8,597 nt of DNA from Bacillota bacterium (GTDB lineage Bacteria; Bacillota; Sulfobacillia; Sulfobacillales; Sulfobacillaceae): positions 1 to 8,597 of the forward strand of contig JAKADI010000047.1 in the NCBI GenBank assembly GCA_021820675.1. Reading direction: 5' to 3'. Position numbers and translations under genes: made by a program. Position 1 is the stretch's first letter. Every line of letters begins with the position of its first letter. The notes under the pieces are model-generated. The model searched no databases, was not told the origin of the DNA, and saw only the letters and a list, made by a program, of their open reading frames with translations. Positions 4,295 through 8,597 of this stretch are shown here, in pieces.

Positions 4295-6729
4295 CGTGTT
4301 ATCTGTGTGAACAACCCGTAGTGAGCGAGGTGCCCGCAGATGGACACATCTTTTGCTGTCACGGATGCCGGGAATTATGGCGGCTGATGGGCGATGAGGA
4401 AATTCAGGAACTGAAAAGCCGCCCAGGTCTCAATTGGGAAAACCTGCGGGAAAGCATCACCCCTCCAGCTTCCCCTCCCCCCTTATCCCGAGAGGCCGAT
4501 CCCAAAACACTCACCATCGACATTGACGGAATGTGGTGTGCGTCCTGCAGCATTCTCGTCGAGCAAGTATTAACCCGTATGCCTGGAATCTTGGGCGCAC
4601 AAATCGATTTTGCCACCAGCACGGCGCTCGTGGCCATGGACGCTGCTACGACGTCATCGACCGACGTTGAAAAAGCCATTACCAAACTGGGCTATAGTGC
4701 TAAAGAGCGCAATCTATCTGAAGACGATTTGGAGTTCGACCGTGATCGCGGTCTTCTTCGGCGCTTTGGCGTTTCTTTAATCTTAACGATCTTTGTCATG
4801 ATGTTTAGTGTGCCCATATGGTCCGGTTATCTTCCCCAATTCCCGCCAATGCTACGTGATAGCCTGGAATATGGCTTATGGGCGCTGGCCACACCCACCA
4901 TTTTCTTTAGCGGATGGCCATTTCTGCGTGGGGCCTGGTCATCGTTGCGTCACGGCGTGCCCACAATGGACTTGTTAATAGCCATTGGCAGCCTCTCCGC
5001 CTATGGATATAGCATCTACACCATTTTTGCCCATGGCACCTATCTTTATTTCGATACCTCTACCATGTTCATCACGTTTTTGTTGTTGAGCCGCAACTTA
5101 GAAGTGGGAACTCGAAATCGGGCTGCCGGTGTCGTGCGAATGCTCGCCAAACTCGATGTCAAGTCGGCTTGGGTCATGCTAGACGGCCAAGAAATCCCCA
5201 GGGACATTGGCCAAGTGCTGGTGAATGACGCCGTTATCGTGCGTCCGGGAGAAAAAGTTCCGGTAGACGGCACCGTAATCAATGGATATTCAGCCGTTAA
5301 TGAAGCGTTTCTCACAGGGGAAGCGATTCCGGTCGATAAAAAGCCAGGAGATACTGTATATGCTGGCACTCTCAATACCACGGGACGGGTCGTGGTGAAA
5401 ACGCTCCGGGTGGCAGACGACACGATCCTCGCCCAAACCGCCCGGTTCGTCAAAGCTGCGCAAGGCGCCCAAGGCCAATGGCGAAAATTGGCCGACCGTG
5501 TCTTGCGTGTTTTCGTGCCGGTTGTCCTCGTTTTCGGTCTCGCCACTTTCGTCTATTGGGATCGGATAGCACACGCCGGCACCGCTTTAGGTTTATTGAA
5601 TATGGTAGCCGTGTTTGTGATCGCATGCCCTTGCGCCCTAAGCGTGGCCACGCCCTTAGCGGTATTGGCCGGAGCCCAAAAGCTTGGAGGATACGGCATG
5701 TTATTGCGGAGTGACGATGCTTTAGAACGGGCAAGCGATGTTGACACAGTCGTGATGGATAAGACGGGAACTTTGAGCACTGGACATATGACGTTAACCG
5801 AGTTTTGGCCCGCTGATCCGGATATTCTGCAATGGGTTGGGTCGTTGGAGATCGCCTCGGAACACCCCATAGCATCGGCAGTCACCCGCTACATGGAACG
5901 CCAGCACATCCAATACCTTCCGCTCCAAGATTTTACCGAAGAACCCGGGTGGGGAATCTCCGGTCAAGTTGCGGGTCATCAAATTCGAATCGGACAAATA
6001 GACGGCACGGAAACAGGGGCTCATCTCATAGAAGAAAAATTGAGGTTGTGGAATAAAGAAGGAAGGACAATCGCTAAAGTCATCATCGACCAAGAAATTC
6101 GAGCGATTTTCAGTGTCGAAGATCAGCCCCGGATTATGGCGCAAGACGTCGTGTCTTCTTTATCGCGTCAGGGTCTTCAGGTGATAATGGCCACTGGAGA
6201 TTCTCTAGAAGCGGCTCACATCACAGCGCAGAAACTTGGGATTACCAGGTTTTTCGCCCGGCAAAAACCTATCGACAAAGCTCATCTGGTCGAAAATCTG
6301 ACCGCCCAAGGACATTGTGTCGCTTTTATTGGGGACGGCATCAATGATGCCCCCGCCCTCGTCAAAGCACATTTGGGCATTGCCATGGGAACAGGCTCAG
6401 ACATCGCCATTGAGGCGGGACATCTCACCTTGACTCGTCCGAACCTCATGAGTCTGGTGGATACGTTAACCACGAGCAAACAGGTGACGCGGATCATTAA
6501 GCAGAATTTGATTTGGGCTCTCTTTTACAACATGCTGGCTTTGCCCGCGGCGGCTTTCGGTTATACCGGCCCCTTTATTGCCGCCGTAGCCATGTTGCTC
6601 TCTTCAGCTTTTGTCCTAGCCAATTCATTACGCATTCTAGGATTTTCACCTAAACGTTATATTTTAGGTACCACCGTCGCCCTAGGAGTCGGAACCAGTC
6701 TGGCCGTCATTGCCTGGTTGGGGTTATGA
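4282..6729 (+). CDS. Cu(I)-translocating P1B-type ATPase, FixI/CcoI-like
   Basis: ATG 4282 has GGAGG at 4269-4273, 8 nt upstream. The 815-residue protein begins with a Cys-rich domain (C6-x2-C9, C25-C26-x2-C29) typical of the CcoI/FixI branch. A heavy-metal-associated domain with G83-M-W-C86-A-S-C89 follows, then eight membrane helices. Catalytic features are all present: actuator TGE (345-347, followed by Ala where Ser is usual), C449-P-C451 in the transport helix, phosphorylation site D493-KTGT, H528-P529, T638-G-D640 and G684-DGINDAP. Y749-N750 and M771-xx-S774-S775 complete the copper(I) selectivity signature. It exports Cu(I) from the cytoplasm using ATP. CcoI-type pumps do so slowly to load cytochrome oxidases, CopA-type for detoxification; the N-terminal domain and the YtkA- and SafE-like neighbours favour the former. 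It is the last gene of the module. No clear terminator follows. Confidence 0.95.
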   Translation: MAVLTCYLCEQPVVSEVPADGHIFCCHGCRELWRLMGDEEIQELKSRPGLNWENLRESITPPASPPPLSREADPKTLTIDIDGMWCASCSILVEQVLTRMPGILGAQIDFATSTALVAMDAATTSSTDVEKAITKLGYSAKERNLSEDDLEFDRDRGLLRRFGVSLILTIFVMMFSVPIWSGYLPQFPPMLRDSLEYGLWALATPTIFFSGWPFLRGAWSSLRHGVPTMDLLIAIGSLSAYGYSIYTIFAHGTYLYFDTSTMFITFLLLSRNLEVGTRNRAAGVVRMLAKLDVKSAWVMLDGQEIPRDIGQVLVNDAVIVRPGEKVPVDGTVINGYSAVNEAFLTGEAIPVDKKPGDTVYAGTLNTTGRVVVKTLRVADDTILAQTARFVKAAQGAQGQWRKLADRVLRVFVPVVLVFGLATFVYWDRIAHAGTALGLLNMVAVFVIACPCALSVATPLAVLAGAQKLGGYGMLLRSDDALERASDVDTVVMDKTGTLSTGHMTLTEFWPADPDILQWVGSLEIASEHPIASAVTRYMERQHIQYLPLQDFTEEPGWGISGQVAGHQIRIGQIDGTETGAHLIEEKLRLWNKEGRTIAKVIIDQEIRAIFSVEDQPRIMAQDVVSSLSRQGLQVIMATGDSLEAAHITAQKLGITRFFARQKPIDKAHLVENLTAQGHCVAFIGDGINDAPALVKAHLGIAMGTGSDIAIEAGHLTLTRPNLMSLVDTLTTSKQVTRIIKQNLIWALFYNMLALPAAAFGYTGPFIAAVAMLLSSAFVLANSLRILGFSPKRYILGTTVALGVGTSLAVIAWLGL

Positions 6730-6743
6730 TCCCACAAACCCCA

Positions 6744-6772
6744 TTGATATATTTCATGCTTTCTTTTTTAAT
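6744..6772 (+). promoter_or_regulatory. Promoter of the iron permease gene
   Basis: TTGATA (6744-6749, 5/6 to the -35 consensus), a 17-bp spacer, and TTTAAT (6767-6772, 5/6 to the -10) make a good sigma-A-type promoter. Transcription would start near 6779, inside the Fur box. Confidence 0.6.
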
Positions 6773-6791
6773 GAAAATGATTATCATTATT
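6773..6791 (+). promoter_or_regulatory. Fur box (iron-responsive operator)
   Basis: GAAAATGATTATCATTATT matches 16 of 19 positions of the Fur consensus (GATAATGATAATCATTATC), with a perfect 13-bp dyad AATGAT-T-ATCATT at 6776-6788. It directly follows the -10 element and covers the predicted start site. Fur with Fe(II) bound would therefore block transcription of the downstream permease when iron is plentiful. Confidence 0.85.
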
Positions 6792-6851
6792 TATATTAAG
6801 TTGATATCCAACCTCTCGCCCGATTAATGGGGCCGGTGAAGGAGAATATTT

Positions 6852-7670
6852 GTGCTAGCCACCGCCGTGATTTTTGCCAGAGAATCTCTGGAAGCGAGTC
6901 TAATTGTCGCCATTATATTCAGTTACCTAAAACAAATTGGCGGTCACAAGGGACTCTTTCGCCAGGTATGGATGGGCATCCTTACAGCCTTAGGGATTGA
7001 TGTCATCTTGGGCCTGGGTATATGGTTCACAATTCATGCATACAGCGGCACAACACTCCAAACTCAACTTGAAGGCACAACCTATCTCGTCGCCGCCCTC
7101 CTTTTAACCGGCATGAGTTTTTGGATGAAACGAGAAAGCCGGCATCTCAAAAAGCACTTACAACAGGCTGTTGATGAGTCTCTGAACGATTCCAAACGGC
7201 TCGCGTTAGCCCTTTTAGCCGGAATTACCGTCGGACGTGAAGGATTGGAAACAGCGATCTTTGTCCTGGCCCTGAGTTTTCACACCAGCTCCGGGTCTCT
7301 TATTTTAGGAGCCATTATTGGCCTTGCCGCAGGAATTTATTTAAGTTACGGGATATATAGATTGGGACGCGTTGTCCCGCTCAAAACGTTTTTTAATGTG
7401 TTTGGCACCATTTTGTTGGTGTTTGCTTCCGCCCTTATCGCAGACGGCATCGAAGACTTCCAACTGGTACATTGGCTCCCCGGTAGCCACTGGGTCTTAT
7501 GGCACACTGGCCAATTTCTCAGCGAATCTAGCGTGGCGGGTGATATCCTACACACGTTTGTTGGGTATGCACAATCCCCCACGGCTCTCCAAATCGTCGC
7601 CTACGTGGGATTCCTGTCCTTCACCATCCCCCGATATTTACGGTCCTCGCCCTCGCCGATCAAAGGTTAA
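6852..7670 (+). CDS. FTR1-family high-affinity iron permease (EfeU-like)
   Basis: The start is GTG 6852, with AAGGAG 7 nt upstream. The 272-residue, seven-helix membrane protein carries the two REXLE motifs of the FTR1/EfeU family: R10-E-S-L-E14 in helix 1 and R129-E-G-L-E133 in helix 4, whose Glu residues bind iron during passage. A short charged loop (94-116) follows helix 3, and 'ADGIEDF' (197-203) resembles the acidic segment before the last helices. The protein moves iron across the membrane, in known systems Fe(III) produced by a partner oxidase. In EfeUOB the partners EfeO and EfeB sit downstream; neither is in this window, so the permease either works alone or with distant partners. 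A multicopper oxidase partner, as in yeast FTR1, would tie it to the upstream copper genes, but none is seen. The Fur box and dedicated promoter indicate iron control separate from the copper module. Confidence 0.95.
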   Translation: MLATAVIFARESLEASLIVAIIFSYLKQIGGHKGLFRQVWMGILTALGIDVILGLGIWFTIHAYSGTTLQTQLEGTTYLVAALLLTGMSFWMKRESRHLKKHLQQAVDESLNDSKRLALALLAGITVGREGLETAIFVLALSFHTSSGSLILGAIIGLAAGIYLSYGIYRLGRVVPLKTFFNVFGTILLVFASALIADGIEDFQLVHWLPGSHWVLWHTGQFLSESSVAGDILHTFVGYAQSPTALQIVAYVGFLSFTIPRYLRSSPSPIKG

Positions 7671-8063
7671 CATTGCCCGTGTTGAGGACACGTATCGCTT
7701 TCGTCCGGGCTCACGTCTCCCATAGGTCATCGGCATTTCCGGAACCATTGCCAAGCGTAAAATGCTGCACACTAAGTTATTCGGAATCGATCAGGCGATA
7801 ATTTCCTTATTCCTTACAGGCAGACCGCGACACCCTCCGTGATAGTGACACTGGCAGTTTCTCTATTCCGTCTTCTCATAATGTCACCGATTTTTGGGTG
7901 CGTGTTCCCATGGAGTCCGACAGTACCGAACCCACCCCTGAGGCACCCAGACTCGGGAGACGTAGGCAACTACTTTACGGCCACAGTCTCCACAAAAGAG
8001 AGGTCAGCTGTACTAGTTTCTCGGCATACCCACCCCTCCGTCATGAATAAAATATACGAATCA
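7671..8063. other. About 390 bp without a convincing gene
   Basis: Just after the permease stop is a 5-bp hairpin (CGTGT-TGAGG-ACACG, 7678-7692) with no T-run, at best a weak terminator. The only sizeable open frame (7839-8081, plus) has no ribosome site and a low-complexity, unlike-protein composition. The stretch includes the IS21-like terminus at about 7840-7912 and otherwise looks degraded. Confidence 0.4.
7840..7912. mobile_element. Possible IS21-family terminal region
   Basis: Near the start of this stretch is GATAGTGACACTGGCAG. About 35 bp further on comes TCTCATAATGTCACCGATT, then TTTGGGTGCGTG. On the other strand the second block reads GGTGACATTATGAGA. Repeated TGACA-type blocks with 'GGTGACATTATGAG' remind me of the multiple terminal repeats of IS21-family elements. 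No istA or istB gene is nearby, so this would be an orphan end. The call rests on recall of family termini and is tentative. Confidence 0.3.
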
Positions 8064-8102
8064 TTGCGATTATACAGATAAAAATGGTAAAGTAAATACC
8101 AT
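8064..8102 (+). promoter_or_regulatory. Promoter with overlapping inverted repeat
   Basis: TTGCGA (8064-8069, 4/6), an 18-bp spacer and TAAAGT (8088-8093, 4/6) preceded by TGG form an extended -10 promoter. The inverted repeat ATGGTA-N7-TACCAT (8084-8089 and 8097-8102) covers the -10 and start region and could be a repressor site. A ribosome binding site and ATG follow 40-60 nt downstream. Confidence 0.4.
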
Positions 8103-8142
8103 GTTAGGATAACTTCCCACCACCTGATAAAGGAGGATCTTC

Positions 8143-8364
8143 ATGGGCACGAATCATCTCCCCTACAGTCGAGCGTGGCATGCCGCCTGCGCCGTCCCTT
8201 CTTCCGGGGACAATGTATGGACAGGAGCAAGCTGGCTAAAACCGTGGTTGTTGGAATCGGTATCGATAGTCCAGGATAATCCGGCCTCGTCCTTCAGTTT
8301 GCCTCGGATGGGATCCCAGAACTCGCAGGTGAAACCGCGCAATAGTAAGAACGAACCGTATTAA
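8143..8364 (+). CDS. Hypothetical protein, 73 aa, possibly the front of a broken longer gene
   Basis: AAAGGAGG with 6-7 nt spacing before ATG 8143 is one of the best ribosome sites in the window, and a plausible promoter lies upstream. The 73-residue product (start MGTNHLPYSRAWHAACAV) is rich in Ser, Pro and Trp, has no membrane helix or motif I know, and may be out-of-frame sequence behind a genuine start. After its stop (TAA 8362-8364) the same frame stays open for another 77 codons to the window edge, with a more protein-like stretch including MLREASHRAEDSLIRLSDMY. A single-stop pseudogene is therefore possible. A competing minus-strand frame (8163-8489, one stop) also looks coding. I cannot decide between them. 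Confidence 0.35.
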   Translation: MGTNHLPYSRAWHAACAVPSSGDNVWTGASWLKPWLLESVSIVQDNPASSFSLPRMGSQNSQVKPRNSKNEPY

Positions 8365-8489
8365 ATTACGTCCCATGATGGACCCGTACCCCAGGACCCG
8401 AGATATTCGAAATTAGCAAACGAAGAGACGCTCTCTACCTCTAAAAAGGGACGCACTTCTGACGGGTTGTTTATGCTTCGTGAAGCCTC
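8163..8489 (-). pseudogene. Competing minus-strand coding-like frame with one stop
   Basis: The minus-strand frame runs from 8489 to a TAG at 8165-8163, interrupted only by TAA at 8363-8361. The 42-codon upper part includes EVRPFLEVESVSSFANFEYL and the 65-residue lower part includes GFTCEFWDPIRGKLKDEAG and SWTIDTDSNNHGFSQLAPV. Residue composition and a G/C-leaning third codon position look more like a real protein than the overlapping plus frame. There is no recognisable family, start codon with ribosome site, or terminator. Low confidence. Confidence 0.25.
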
Positions 8490-8597
8490 TCACCGGGCAG
8501 AGGACAGTTTAATCCGATTGAGCGACATGTACCGGTGGCGGTGGCTTGCCTCTGGGAATGACTACGCCCTAGGGGATCCTTGTCCACTGCTGCTTGT

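Noticed and set aside
5046..5885. Several minus-strand frames of 94-166 residues inside the ATPase gene
   Set aside because: Antisense shadows of a well-supported 815-residue gene; Arg/Thr/Ser-rich with no ribosome sites.
6739..6832. CCCCATT...AATGGGG inverted repeat as a terminator after the ATPase
   Set aside because: The arms are 80 nt apart with no T-run after the right arm.
7372..7725. 117-residue frame inside and past the iron permease
   Set aside because: Frame shadow of the permease gene with no start signals.
1..8597. CRISPR array or complete rRNA/tRNA genes
   Set aside because: No regularly spaced direct repeats and no full tRNA or rRNA sequence; only the tRNA 3' half at 418-462 is present.

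Overview
The window looks like a patchwork accessory region from a Gram-positive (Firmicutes-like) chromosome. The grounds are strong AGGAG-type ribosome binding sites, frequent GTG/TTG starts, extended -10 promoters and moderate base composition. A metal-stressed acidophile such as Sulfobacillus would fit the copper plus iron transport cargo, but that is a guess from gene content, not a sequence match.

Left part (1-2425), mobile and decayed DNA. The first 28 bases hold the start of a minus-strand gene that runs off the window, behind a divergent pair of extended -10 promoters. Then comes a hairpin-rich stretch (about 242-509). Embedded in it, on the minus strand, is the exact 3' half of a tRNA-Arg(UCU), broken in the anticodon loop, which is the classic footprint of a tRNA-targeting integrase. 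Next are a decayed MerR-type regulator (about 606-799), an intact two-gene toxin-antitoxin-like operon with tandem operator-like repeats and a clean terminator (821-1665), the C-terminal stub of an IS630-type transposase (1672-1851), and about 570 bp with no convincing gene.

Centre (2432-6729), a tightly packed copper module. A YtkA/FixH-like lipoprotein, an unrecognised five-helix membrane protein, a TauE/SafE (DsbD_2/UreH-like) membrane protein carrying HCxGMC, and a FixI/CcoI-type Cu(I) P1B-ATPase lie on one strand. Three adjacent ends are close: two gene pairs overlap by 13-14 nt, and one gap sits where the SafE start region appears damaged. The ATPase has all catalytic motifs and the CPC/YN/MxxSS copper signature. 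Together the four genes suggest copper delivery to an exported enzyme such as a terminal oxidase, or copper efflux.

Next (6744-7670) is an FTR1-family iron permease behind a promoter whose start-site region is covered by a near-consensus Fur box (16/19).

Right part (7671-8597) is again degraded or mobile-looking. It holds a possible IS21-like terminus, then a promoter with an inverted repeat and a strong ribosome binding site leading into a short unrecognised ORF (8143-8364). Its frame is open to the window edge except for one stop, and a competing long frame exists on the other strand.
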